The notes: generated by a model from the sequence alone, not told the origin. A stretch of DNA of 64,000 nucleotides from AWTP1-13 sp050248715 (GCA_050248715.1 JBFWRV010000004.1:1-64000), one strand, 5' to 3'; numbered from the stretch's first letter, positions 14,938 to 23,153 are shown. Numbers and translations are program-made.

Positions 14938-15632
14938 TGTGATAGCGTCGCCCGCGTGAAGGTTTCGGTGTAGTCGATGAGGCGGTCGGTCGCCTCGGCC
15001 GCGCGCTTGGCATCGCCGCTGGCGATGGCGCGGGCCTGGCTTGCATGCAGTCGCGCGCACAGCGGCAGGTCGGCAGCTTGTTTGTAGTGCAAATACCAAA
15101 AGCGGCGCGAATGGCCGTGCAGCGACCGCATCGCGCGCGTTGCATAGTCATTGTGCGCGGCCCCCGAGATGAGCAGGTTGAGCTCGCGGTCCAGCCGCAT
15201 GAAGGCGATGTCGTCGTTCGACTTGGCCGCCCGGTCCATGCCGTCGGCGATGTCGCGGAACTTCTCGCGCTGCTCGGTGTGCGCGCGCTGGCTGCCGAGG
15301 CGCGCGAGCAGCCGCTCCAGCTCGCGCCGCACCTCCAGCACGAGTAGCTGCTTCCGCGTGTCAGTCTCGGAGACCAGGATGCCCTTGCGCGGCAGGATCA
15401 AGACCAGCCCTTCCCGCGCCAGCCGCTGCAGCGCCTCGCGGATCGGCGTGCGGCCGATCGCCAGGCTCTCGGCCAGCGCGTGCTCGGACACGAACTCTCC
15501 GGGCTTCAGATTGAGCGTGACGATCTGTTCCTCCAGCAGGCGGTAGGCCTGCTCGGTCAAGGTCTCGGGGCGCGTTGGCTTCAGCGCGCGGGCGGAGCGC
15601 GTGACACTGGTCTTGACGGCGGCGGAGGGCAT
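14934..15632 (-). CDS. GntR-family regulator (FCD domain)
   Basis: A 232-residue transcription factor. The N-terminal winged helix (about 22-90: QAYRLLEEQIVTLNLKPGEFVSEHALAESLAIGRTPIREALQRLAREGLV) is the GntR signature. The C-terminal helical FCD domain (about 95-225), with an Asp/His arrangement (RLDRELNLLISGAAHN...RFWYLHYK), would bind a carboxylate plus a metal. It is placed between the PanB-like gene and the TRAP operon. The three TGATATAT-type palindromes before neighbouring genes are the best candidates for its operators, since GntR/FCD proteins commonly bind short AT-rich palindromes. Confidence 0.88.
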   Translation of the reverse strand: MPSAAVKTSVTRSARALKPTRPETLTEQAYRLLEEQIVTLNLKPGEFVSEHALAESLAIGRTPIREALQRLAREGLVLILPRKGILVSETDTRKQLLVLEVRRELERLLARLGSQRAHTEQREKFRDIADGMDRAAKSNDDIAFMRLDRELNLLISGAAHNDYATRAMRSLHGHSRRFWYLHYKQAADLPLCARLHASQARAIASGDAKRAAEATDRLIDYTETFTRATLSQ

Positions 15633-15651
15633 GGGCGTTGATCTTCCCGGC

Positions 15652-16551
15652 TCACACCTGCCTGCGCTTGCGCACCAGGGCGGCGAACTTCTCGTACTCC
15701 TCCTCCTTGACCGTGTAGGAGTGGTCGTCGTCGGGGAACGAGCCTTCCTTGACCTCCTTGATGTACTGCTTGATGCCGGTCACGGCGACCTCGGTCAGCT
15801 TGGCGAAGCGCTTGGTGAACTTGGGCTTGAAGTCGGTGAAGACGCCGAGCAGGTCGTGGCAGAGCAGGATCTGTCCGTCCGTTCCCACGCCGGCGCCGAT
15901 GCCGATGGTGGGAATCGTGAGCTGCTCGGAGATGAGCTTGGCGATTTTCGCCGGCACCGCCTCGAACTCCAGCATGAAGCAGCCGGCATCCTCTATGGCG
16001 AGCGCGTCCTCCAGGATCTTCATCGCGGCATCGGCCGTGCGGCCCTGGATCTTGAAGCCGCCGAACATGGCGATGGTGTGCGGCGTAAGCCCGATGTGGG
16101 ACGCGGTCGGAATGCCGGCATCGACCAGCGCCTTCAGGATATGCGCCTGGCTTTTGCCGCCCTGCGGCTTCACCGCGTCGCAGGCCGCCTCCTGCATGAA
16201 GCGCGTGGCGTTCGTCAGCGCACGCTCGATGGTGTTGTAGCTCTGGTAAGGCATGCAACCCAGCACGAACGTGTTGGGAGCGCCGCGCCGGATCGCCTGA
16301 GCATGCATCACCATCATGTCCATGGTGGCCGGGATGGTGGAGGGATGGCCGTGCGCGATCATGGCGAGGCTGTCGCCGACCACGGCGACATCGACGCCCG
16401 CCATCTCCGCCCACTTGGCGCTCGTGTAATCGGGCACCGACATGTAGACCATCTTCTCGCCGGTCTTCTTGGAGTCGCGGATCTCCGTGATGGTGCGCTT
16501 CTCGCGCTTCTTCTCCGCCGCCGCAGCGCTCTTGCCGGAATCCTGCGCCAT
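15652..16551 (-). CDS. panB: PanB-like ketopantoate hydroxymethyltransferase, divergent
   Basis: A 299-residue TIM-barrel protein of the PanB/PEP-mutase superfamily. VVGDSLAMIAHGHPSTIPATMDMM, RRGAPN, SHIGLTP, FGGFKIQGR, FEAVP and GIGAG..TDGQILLCHDLLG align with PanB (5,10-methylene-THF:2-oxoisovalerate hydroxymethyltransferase, EC 2.1.2.11). The catalytic Glu (E197, E. coli Glu181) and first metal Asp (D60, Asp45) are kept. The second metal Asp (Asp84) is Cys99, and Glu114 is Gln130, so metal binding differs. A Lys/Glu-rich N-terminal extension is also unusual. The neighbours (TRAP, PhyH, GntR) suggest a catabolic paralog. GGAGGGAG before the ATG fixes the start. Confidence 0.8.
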   Translation of the reverse strand: MAQDSGKSAAAAEKKREKRTITEIRDSKKTGEKMVYMSVPDYTSAKWAEMAGVDVAVVGDSLAMIAHGHPSTIPATMDMMVMHAQAIRRGAPNTFVLGCMPYQSYNTIERALTNATRFMQEAACDAVKPQGGKSQAHILKALVDAGIPTASHIGLTPHTIAMFGGFKIQGRTADAAMKILEDALAIEDAGCFMLEFEAVPAKIAKLISEQLTIPTIGIGAGVGTDGQILLCHDLLGVFTDFKPKFTKRFAKLTEVAVTGIKQYIKEVKEGSFPDDDHSYTVKEEEYEKFAALVRKRRQV

Positions 16552-16595
16552 GACTCCCTCCCTCCGCGCCACTTCGCACGACGCGGGGCGCTGTC

Positions 16596-16605
16596 TGATA
16601 TATCT
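16596..16605. promoter_or_regulatory. TGATATATCT near-palindrome (site 3)
   Basis: One base off the palindrome seen at 9162 and 11456. It lies between the PanB-like gene (minus, ATG at 16551) and the small membrane protein gene (plus, ATG at 16611), so it could control both. Confidence 0.4.
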
Positions 16606-16610
16606 CGCGT

Positions 16611-17027
16611 ATGCTAGAGAGCGCGGCCTTCCCTGGTCAAGCTCATGCGAGGCGCTCTTTGCCGGATATCGATTGGACGAGCCTGGTGCTGCTTGCAGCC
16701 ACCGTGCTTCTGGTGGCGCTCCATGGTCTCTGCGCCAGCGGGCACTTTCCCGCGGAATTCCGAGCCGCCAGGCTGCGTGGGGCCTTGGGAGGCCTTGTGC
16801 TGTGGGGAACCATGGCGATGGCGGGCCTGGCCGGCCTCGCGGCACTCGCGACGGCCTGGCGGACGCTGCCCTGGCACGCGACGGTGATCGGCGGTGGGGC
16901 CGCGCTGCTGTTCGCCCCTCTGCTGCTGCAACCTCTCCCCGACAGCTTCGTCAACAGCCGCCGCGGGCTCCTCGTGTTCGCCGCCGCCGCCGTCCTGCTG
17001 GCCGGATTGATGTGGCGCGCGGCGTAG
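16611..17027 (+). CDS. Small polytopic membrane protein, unknown
   Basis: A 138-residue hydrophobic protein with four likely membrane segments (about 24-42, 58-82, 90-106 and 117-136). The loop PAEFRAARLRGALGG between the first two is basic. No catalytic or binding motif is visible and no family was recognised. It is divergent from the PanB-like gene, with the start 60 bases from that start. The coding assignment rests on consistent hydrophobic periodicity and a lack of competing frames; the exact start is uncertain. Confidence 0.5.
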   Translation: MLESAAFPGQAHARRSLPDIDWTSLVLLAATVLLVALHGLCASGHFPAEFRAARLRGALGGLVLWGTMAMAGLAGLAALATAWRTLPWHATVIGGGAALLFAPLLLQPLPDSFVNSRRGLLVFAAAAVLLAGLMWRAA

Positions 17028-17080
17028 GGGTGCCGGCCGCGATCTCCCAACACGTGCAGAGCCCGTTCTCCGACCACCGT

Positions 17081-17140
17081 GCTGAGGCTGTCGAGGCACG
17101 GCTTGGGTATCTCCGGCCCACCCTTCGACAAGCTGAGGGT
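17081..17140. repeat. Second copy of CTTCGACAGGCTCAGC repeat
   Basis: gctgaggctgtcgaggcac (17081) and cccttcgacaagctgagggt (17121) are degenerate copies of the motifs at 10259-10420, again as an opposed pair between genes. Confidence 0.6.
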
Positions 17141-17220
17141 CGGGGCGGTATTGATCTTCGCCAGCTCATAGCCACAATCGTTGGCGAGCCGACACATCCT
17201 CCAACGATAGAGGCAAGGGC

Positions 17221-17973
17221 ATGGAGCTGGGACTGAAGGGCAAGACGGCGCTGGTCACGGGCGCCAGCATGGGCATCGGCCGCGGCATCACCACGGCGCT
17301 GGCGCGGGAGGGCGTGCGGCTGGCGCTGGTGGCGCGGCGCGGCAACCTGCTCGAGGAGGTTGCGGGCGAGATCGTCGCAGCCGGTGGCACGAAGCCCGTG
17401 CTGGTCGTGGAAGACTTCATGAAGGAGGGCTCGCCCGCCCGCATCGCCAAGGCGGCACTCGACGGCCTGGGCTCCGTCTCCATTCTGATCAACAACGCCG
17501 GTGGCAGCCGGCCCTTCAAGCTGGACGCCAGCGAGGCGCAGTGGGAAGAGGCGATGACCCTCAACTTCACCCGCCAGCGCCAGCTCGCGCACGCCCTGCT
17601 CGACCAGATGATCGCGCAGAACTGGGGCCGCATCGTCAACATCACCGGCAAGTCGGAGCCCGAGGGCATCAATGGCGCGTTCAGCGCCAAGGCCGCGGTG
17701 CACGCCTGGGCCAAGGGCCTGTCGCGCGACGTCGGCAAGCACGGCATCACCGTCAACAGCATTCCGCCGGGCCGCATCGACTCCGAGCAGATCCGCCGCA
17801 ACTACACGCCCGAGTACCGCAAGTGGCAGTCGGAGAACGAGATCCCCGTCGGCCGCTACGGCGAGCCGGCGGATGTGGCAAATCTCGTCTGCTATCTGGT
17901 CTCGCCGCTGGCCGGCTACATAACCGGCACGGTCATTCCCGTCGACGGCGGCCTACGGCGCTACCAGTTCTAG
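17221..17973 (+). CDS. SDR-family oxidoreductase lacking the active-site Tyr
   Basis: A 250-residue Rossmann protein with TGASMGIG (residues 14-21, NAD(P) glycine motif), NNAG (about 92-95) and the C-terminal GYITGTVIPVDGG. RR at 39-40 after the second strand favours NADPH. The catalytic YxxxK is not intact: Lys157 is present, but the Tyr position is Ala153 with Phe154 next to it, and the usual catalytic Ser region reads NITGKS. The protein may still bind dinucleotide, but classical carbonyl reduction would be impaired or use other residues. Homologous 3-oxoacyl-ACP-reductase-like proteins are usually just annotated as SDR. Stand-alone gene. Confidence 0.85.
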   Translation: MELGLKGKTALVTGASMGIGRGITTALAREGVRLALVARRGNLLEEVAGEIVAAGGTKPVLVVEDFMKEGSPARIAKAALDGLGSVSILINNAGGSRPFKLDASEAQWEEAMTLNFTRQRQLAHALLDQMIAQNWGRIVNITGKSEPEGINGAFSAKAAVHAWAKGLSRDVGKHGITVNSIPPGRIDSEQIRRNYTPEYRKWQSENEIPVGRYGEPADVANLVCYLVSPLAGYITGTVIPVDGGLRRYQF

Positions 17974-18010
17974 TCGAACCGCGCCAGCCGGGGCTCAGGT
18001 GACGCTCCCC

Positions 18011-18040
18011 GTAGGGTGCAAAAGCAAAGCGCATTGCACC
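18011..18040. repeat. Extragenic hairpin with conserved loop (copy 1)
   Basis: gtag, then GGTGCAA (18015-18021), loop aagcaaagcgca, TTGCACC (18034-18040). The loop is nearly identical to that at 23031-23042, where the arms differ but still pair. Confidence 0.6.
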
Positions 18041-18111
18041 GAGCTACCGGCGTTTCGGCGGAATGCGGCTTCACCTTCTCTGCGCCCTACGATCCACTGG
18101 TCCGAGCCGCC

Positions 18112-19059
18112 TCACGGGCGCGCCGCGGGGTCTGACCCCCTGTCTGCGCTCGGCCTTTCCGCCGGGGAGGTCGGCATGAAGAGGGCGACTGGGAAATCCG
18201 CCGCCGAGCGCTCACCGCGCACTCGGGGATGGTATTCCGGCCGCGGTCTCGAATCCGGCTCGACCACCTTGCGGTAGAGGTGCCAGGTCGAATGCCCCAG
18301 TACCGGGACGACCACCGCCAGTCCGACAAGAAGCGTGGCAAACCCCATCGCGAGCCCAAACGCGACGATCAGGCCCCAGAGCGCCATTGTCACCGGGTTC
18401 TTCAGAATCACCTTGAACGAGGTGATGATCGCCACGGCCACGCCGACGTTGCGGTCGAGCAGCAGCGGGAAGGACACCACGCTCAGCGAGAATGCCAGCA
18501 CCGCGAACAGGAAGCCGACGAGATTGCCGACGATGATGAGATTGTGGCCCTGCGAGGTGGTCAGCACCTCGGTGGCGAATTGGGTGCCCGTGGTGCGCTG
18601 CGCGGTGTCGCTGAACTCGCCGAAGCTGGCAACGTAGAGTCCCCGGGCCACGGCGAGCCAGACGGCGAAGATCGCGAGCAGCAACAATCCGAGCGCAATA
18701 AGCGACCAGAAGGACGGCGAGTGGATGATGTCGAAGGCATGCTTCCACGATGTGTCCAGGCCGAGCTCCCGCCGCCGGCTGAGCTCGTAAGCACCGATGG
18801 CAGCGAAGGGGCCGACGAGCGCGAATCCCGCAGCGAGGGGATAAAGAAGCGGAAGCAGGTCGTACCCCACGGTCGCCCAGGCCAGCACCAACCCGATGAC
18901 GGGATAGATAATGCAGAGAAAGACGACGTGTGTGGGCATGGCGCGGAAGTCCTGCAGGCCCTTCTCCAGCACCTCCGCGAGATCGAGGGGCTTGATGGAG
19001 CGGACCACAGGCATCTCGCCCGTGGACTCGGTCGGCAGGATGACGTCTACCTGGGACAT
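18112..19059 (-). CDS. DUF2189 domain membrane protein
   Basis: A 315-residue inner-membrane protein of the DUF2189 family. It has a short N-terminal tail ending RSIKPLDLAEVLEKGLQDFRAMPTHVVFLCIIYPVIGLVL, the typical entry to the first helix. Six hydrophobic segments follow: LLPLLYPLAAGFALVGPF, FWSLIALGLLLLAIF, NLIIVGNLVGFLFAVLAF, VGVAVAIITSF and LWGLIVAFGLAMGFATLLVGLAVVVPVLGHSTWHLYRKVVE. The C-terminal tail is long and disordered. Members are often annotated near cytochrome oxidase genes, but none lie here. A clear AGGAGG precedes the ATG. Function unknown. Confidence 0.85.
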   Translation of the reverse strand: MSQVDVILPTESTGEMPVVRSIKPLDLAEVLEKGLQDFRAMPTHVVFLCIIYPVIGLVLAWATVGYDLLPLLYPLAAGFALVGPFAAIGAYELSRRRELGLDTSWKHAFDIIHSPSFWSLIALGLLLLAIFAVWLAVARGLYVASFGEFSDTAQRTTGTQFATEVLTTSQGHNLIIVGNLVGFLFAVLAFSLSVVSFPLLLDRNVGVAVAIITSFKVILKNPVTMALWGLIVAFGLAMGFATLLVGLAVVVPVLGHSTWHLYRKVVEPDSRPRPEYHPRVRGERSAADFPVALFMPTSPAERPSADRGSDPAARP

Positions 19060-19393
19060 GGTCGGTCCTCCTGAACTCTCACGTTCAAGGGGTCACGACA
19101 TCAGGTGACCTAGAAACCTGACCCGACGATGGTCACGCCGAGTCGCGACCGAACCGCCAGCTTACCGCCGAGGCCGGTCATTGTCATAGCGCCCCGTCGG
19201 TAACCATACCGTGTGCCATACTGCGGCAAGCCGTCTTCGGTAGCGCTGCAGCCCTCGCTCCATCGCGGAGGCCGACCGCCCTCGCGTCGTGCTGTCTCGT
19301 TCTTTTCACGAAGCTGTCAACGCCCCGGTAACGCTGGGCTGACGGCCCCCGCGTTTCGTGCGCCCATCGAGCGAGCAACCGGCGAGCGCAGCC
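19060..19393. other. Divergent intergenic region
   Basis: This 334-base gap between the DUF2189 gene (minus) and the formate/nitrite channel gene (plus) must carry both promoters. I see no gene, strong hairpin or obvious operator in it. Confidence 0.4.
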
Positions 19394-20263
19394 ATGACCG
19401 AACGACCCGTTCCATCGACCATCGATGCCCTGGCACCCGGCGACATTGCCCGGCGCCTCGAGGCGGCCAATGTGCAGCGCGCAGCCCTTCCGGTCAGGTC
19501 CCTGCTCACGCTCGGACTGCTCGGGGGCGTCTACATTGCTTTGGGTGGCGCACTGGCGACCCTGGCGCTCACAGACAGCAGCTTAGGGTTCGGCGTCGGC
19601 AGGCTTGCGGCTGGCGTGGCGTTCAGCCTCGGCCTCATCTTGCTGGTGATCGGCGGCGGCGAACTCGTCACCGGCAATGCCCTGATGGTCGTGGCGCTGG
19701 CGGGCGGCAAGATAACCGCGCGTCGCGTCGTGCTGAACTGGGTCGTGGTGCTTGCCGCCAACGCTGCGGGCGCCCTTCTGATGGCTCTCGCCATCCATCG
19801 CACCGGTGTTCTCGATAGCGGTGGCGTGAAGACGACTGCCATCCGAATCGCGGAGGCGAAGGGACACCTTGCGTTCGATGTGGCCTTCCTGCGCGGCGCG
19901 CTTTGCAACATGCTCGTATGCCTTGCCGTCTGGCTGAGCGCGGCGGCGCGCAGCGTCGAGGGCAAGATTGTGGCGATCGTGTTCCCGATCAGCGCCTTTG
20001 TCGCCCTCGGGTTCGAGCACTCTGTCGCCAATCTCTACCTGCTTCCGGTGGGGATGCTGAGCGGAGCCCATCTCGCACCGGCTGATGTCATCGGCAACGT
20101 CGTGCCCGTCGCCCTGGGTAACATCGTGGGCGGCGTGATTCTCGCCGCTGCCTACTGGGCCGTCTATCTGGGCGGTCGTGCGGGACAGGATGCGCAGTCC
20201 GGCGCAAAGGCTGCCGTTTCGCTCCCTGCAAATGAAGGTTTTCCGGCCCTCCGACATCCATGA
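19394..20263 (+). CDS. Formate/nitrite transporter (FNT) family channel
   Basis: A 289-residue pentameric-type channel of the FocA/NirC family for small monovalent anions such as formate, nitrite or hydrosulfide. Six membrane helices are visible. The family signatures are GGVYIALGGALATLAL (helix 1), FSLGLILLVIGGGELVTGNALMV (helix 2 and the omega-loop region), AFLRGALCNMLVCLAVWLS and FEHSVANLYLLPVGM, with GNIVGGVILAAAYW at the end. The ATG at 19394 gives a normal cytoplasmic N-terminus. The transported anion is not decidable from sequence. Confidence 0.9.
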   Translation: MTERPVPSTIDALAPGDIARRLEAANVQRAALPVRSLLTLGLLGGVYIALGGALATLALTDSSLGFGVGRLAAGVAFSLGLILLVIGGGELVTGNALMVVALAGGKITARRVVLNWVVVLAANAAGALLMALAIHRTGVLDSGGVKTTAIRIAEAKGHLAFDVAFLRGALCNMLVCLAVWLSAAARSVEGKIVAIVFPISAFVALGFEHSVANLYLLPVGMLSGAHLAPADVIGNVVPVALGNIVGGVILAAAYWAVYLGGRAGQDAQSGAKAAVSLPANEGFPALRHP

Positions 20264-20400
20264 GCGCGCATCGATTCCCGAATTGTGGCCTCGTCACGAT
20301 GCGCAAGGGTGATGCCCGGCCGGCACGTGCACGTATCTGGATAGCTGCTATCCGCCACCCGGCCTTGTTGCAGAGCAGCAAAGCAGCTAGGCGTGTGGCC

Positions 20401-21342
20401 ATGCGGACCTCCCCGGCGCTCGCGCGCACGCTTCCCTTGATCGGCATGTACAGAAGCCTCTCCCCTGTGACCCAGGGTTGCGCGCTGATGCTGATCGCCA
20501 CCGTCATGTTCGCCTTCATGCACGCAGCCATCCGCCACGCCACCCAGCACATGCCGCCGGCCGAGGTTGCGTTTTTCCGCAACCTGTTCGGCCTCTTCGT
20601 GGTGGCACCGCTGCTGATGCGGTATGGGACCGGCCTGTTTTACACGCAGAAGCTGCACCTGCACATCTTGAGGGCGGTCCTGAACGTGTCGTCGATGATT
20701 CTTTTCTTCGTCGGGCTGTCGATGACCCCGCTGGTGCAGGCGACCGCGATGTCGTTCACCGCGCCCCTGTTCACTGCCCTCTTGAGCGCCCTCTTTCTGG
20801 GTGAGGTCTTCCGGTGGCGGCGCTGGACAGCAATCTTTGCGGGCTTTCTCGGAGCGCTCGTAATCCTGCGGCCGGGATTCCAGCAGCTGGACACCGGTGC
20901 AGTACTGGTGCTGCTCTCGTCGCTGATCTGGAGCATGGCGCTGATCGACATCAAGGTACTGGGACGCAGCGAATCGACCCTGACAATCACCGTGTATGTC
21001 ACCGTGCTGCTGATCCCGATGTCGTTCGTGCCGGCGGCATTGGTGTGGGAGACACCAGGGCTCGACATGTGGGTCTGGCTCGTCTTCATCGGGGTCATCG
21101 GCACGCTCGGCCAGATCGTCGTGACAGAGGCGGTCAAGCTCGCCGACATGACGGTGCTGATGCCCTTCGACTTTCTCAAGCTCGTCTGGGCAGCGGGGCT
21201 CGGCATCATCTTCTTTGCCGAGGTGCCCGACACACTCACCTGGGTGGGGGCCGCCATCGTGTTCGGCAGCTCGTTCTACATCGCCTGGCGGGAGGCCAAG
21301 GTGCGCAAGCAGAAGCGTGCTGCCGGGACAGCAACCCAATAG
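20401..21342 (+). CDS. EamA-type DMT-superfamily transporter
   Basis: A 313-residue membrane protein with ten helices arranged as two EamA repeats (about 20-150 and 165-300). Typical signatures are PPAEVAFFRNLFGLFVVAPLL, ILRAVLNVSSMILFFVGLSMTPLVQATAMSFTAPLFTALLSALFLGE and the second-repeat GTLGQIVVTEAVKLADMTVLMPFDFLKLVWA. Members export metabolites or amino acids. The Arg in AEVAFFR and the motif ATAMSFTAPLF are conserved in the family. The start was chosen at 20401; upstream in-frame codons encode a non-conserved basic extension. The substrate is unknown. Confidence 0.88.
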   Translation: MRTSPALARTLPLIGMYRSLSPVTQGCALMLIATVMFAFMHAAIRHATQHMPPAEVAFFRNLFGLFVVAPLLMRYGTGLFYTQKLHLHILRAVLNVSSMILFFVGLSMTPLVQATAMSFTAPLFTALLSALFLGEVFRWRRWTAIFAGFLGALVILRPGFQQLDTGAVLVLLSSLIWSMALIDIKVLGRSESTLTITVYVTVLLIPMSFVPAALVWETPGLDMWVWLVFIGVIGTLGQIVVTEAVKLADMTVLMPFDFLKLVWAAGLGIIFFAEVPDTLTWVGAAIVFGSSFYIAWREAKVRKQKRAAGTATQ

Positions 21343-21465
21343 CCTCTCCGGCCCAGCTCCCTTGCGGCAACCGGTAGCTTCCGGCCGGCGCTATCTGGCT
21401 CTAGGCTGTCGCTCGGCCAGCCCGCGCCCACCGGGGCTGGGAAGCAGGCTGAGGGACTCTCGTCC

Positions 21466-21861
21466 ATGGAAAGAAAGCCGGCCCTGGAGCCCAGCCTTGT
21501 TGAGGAGTTCGTGCGCAAGGCGCACAGCGACCTTGCCCGCGTCCAGGCCCTGCACGCCATGGAGCCGGCCCTGGTCAACGCCTGCTGGGACTGGGGCGGC
21601 GGCGACTTCGAGAGCGCGCTCGGTGCTGCCGCGCATACAGGCCGCAAGGAGATCGCTAACTTCCTGCTCGCCAAGGGTGCGCGCCTCGACCTCTTCGCGG
21701 CCGCCATGCTTGGCAAGCTCGACATCGTCAAAGCTGTGATCTCGGCATTTCCGGATGCGATCCGCACGCCCGGTGCGCACGGCATACCGCTCATTGCCCA
21801 CGCCAAGATGGGTGGGGAGGACGCGCGGGCCGTCCTCGAGTTCCTCGAAGGATTGCAATGA
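21466..21861 (+). CDS. Ankyrin-repeat protein
   Basis: A 131-residue cytoplasmic protein made of about three degenerate ankyrin repeats (ESALGAAAHTGRKEIANFLLAKGARLDLFAAAMLGKLDIVKAVISAFPDAIRTPGAHGIPLIAHAKMGG). Ankyrin repeats mediate protein contacts. It is followed after 64 bases by the FMN hydroxy-acid dehydrogenase on the same strand, so cotranscription is likely. No partner is evident. Confidence 0.8.
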   Translation: MERKPALEPSLVEEFVRKAHSDLARVQALHAMEPALVNACWDWGGGDFESALGAAAHTGRKEIANFLLAKGARLDLFAAAMLGKLDIVKAVISAFPDAIRTPGAHGIPLIAHAKMGGEDARAVLEFLEGLQ

Positions 21862-21925
21862 CGCCAGGCACCTCGCGCGGGCGGCCGATCCCGGCGCGAA
21901 ATCCAAGGAAATGGGGACGAGGGGC

Positions 21926-23002
21926 ATGAAAGAGGAGCTGCAATACGCCGTCCTGCACGAGTTCGTCGCGCCCGCGCGACGCAACCTGTCACACGCGACC
22001 TGGGACTACCTGATGGGCGGTGCGGAGACGGAGACGACGTTCGCGAGGAACCGCATGTCGCTCGATGCGCTCGCATTCCGTCCGCGCGTCCTGCGTGACG
22101 TCGAGAAGGTCGATACCGGCGCCACCGTGCTCGGCCAGAAGCTGCGGCTTCCCGTCATCCTCGCCCCCATCGGCTCGCTGCAGGACATCGTCGCTGACGG
22201 CGGGCTCGCGCCGACCCGCGCGGCGGCGCGCTATGGTGCCGTGCACATGCTGAGCTCGGCTTGCTCGCCGGGGCTGGAGGCGGTCGCGTCTTGCAACGAC
22301 CATCCCAAGATCTTTCAGCTCTATGTACGCGGCGATCGCGCCTGGGTCGACGATTACGCGCAGCGGGCGGTCGCTAACCGCTACGTCGGGCTGTGCCTGA
22401 CTGTCGATCTCGACTACTACGGCCGCCGCGAGCGCGACCTCGCCAAGCGCTACAAGGCGACCGCCCGGCGCGGCGAGGCTGCCGATCACTTCCAGGCGCG
22501 CTTCTCCTGGGCCGACGTCGAACGCCTCAAGAGCAAGTTCGACATCCCCTTCATCCTCAAGGGCATCGCCACGGCCGAGGACGCGAAGATGGCGGTCGAG
22601 CGCGGCATCGAGGCGATCTACGTGTCCAACCACGGTGGCCGCCAGCTCGACCACGGCAAGGGCGGCATCGATGTTCTGCCGGAGGTCGTGGATGCGGTCG
22701 CCGGCCGCGCCGAGATCATCGTCGACGGCGGCTTCCTGCGCGGCACCGACATCGTCAAGGCGATGGCGCTTGGTGCTCATGCGGTGGGCATCGGCCGGCT
22801 GCAAGGCTTGGCGCTCGCCGCCGGCGGCGAGGCCGCGCTGGTGCGCGCGCTGGAGCTGCTGGAGGACGAGGTGCGGCGCTGCCTGGGGTTGCTGGGCGTC
22901 ACCTCCTACGCCGGTCTCGACAAGAGCTACGTCACGCCCGTGGCCCCGCTCGGCCGCCAAGGCTGGGACAGCGCCTTCCCGTTGCTCAAGGAGGGTTATT
23001 GA
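21926..23002 (+). CDS. FMN-dependent alpha-hydroxy-acid dehydrogenase/oxidase
   Basis: A 358-residue TIM-barrel flavoenzyme of the L-lactate dehydrogenase/glycolate oxidase/mandelate dehydrogenase family. The active-site block YVSNHGGRQLDH carries the catalytic His and the substrate-binding Arg. PFILKGIA supplies the FMN-phosphate-side Lys, and IIVDGGFLRGTDIVKAMALGAHAVGIGR holds the FMN phosphate loop. It lacks a long membrane-anchoring insertion, so it is probably soluble. The usual GRPxLYGLAAGG is GRLQGLALAAGG here, a change near the flavin. A GAGGGG before the ATG at 21926 supports that start. The hydroxy acid oxidised is not known. Confidence 0.88.
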   Translation: MKEELQYAVLHEFVAPARRNLSHATWDYLMGGAETETTFARNRMSLDALAFRPRVLRDVEKVDTGATVLGQKLRLPVILAPIGSLQDIVADGGLAPTRAAARYGAVHMLSSACSPGLEAVASCNDHPKIFQLYVRGDRAWVDDYAQRAVANRYVGLCLTVDLDYYGRRERDLAKRYKATARRGEAADHFQARFSWADVERLKSKFDIPFILKGIATAEDAKMAVERGIEAIYVSNHGGRQLDHGKGGIDVLPEVVDAVAGRAEIIVDGGFLRGTDIVKAMALGAHAVGIGRLQGLALAAGGEAALVRALELLEDEVRRCLGLLGVTSYAGLDKSYVTPVAPLGRQGWDSAFPLLKEGY

Positions 23003-23015
23003 GGCGGACCGCTAC

Positions 23016-23050
23016 GGCGTAGGTTGTGTCAAGCGAAGCGCAGACACAAC
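23016..23050. repeat. Extragenic hairpin with conserved loop (copy 2)
   Basis: cgtag, then GTTGTGTC (23023-23030), loop aagcgaagcgca, GACACAAC (23043-23050). It shares the loop and the preceding gtag with 18011-18040 but has a different, still fully paired stem. Confidence 0.6.
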
Positions 23051-23153
23051 GCTGAGACGCATGCGGCCCTGTGTTGGGTCATCCCCGGCTCTCGCCGGCT
23101 TCCTCCTGGGTCGATCCAACCTACAATACGCGCGAGGTGATAGGCTCGAGGCC

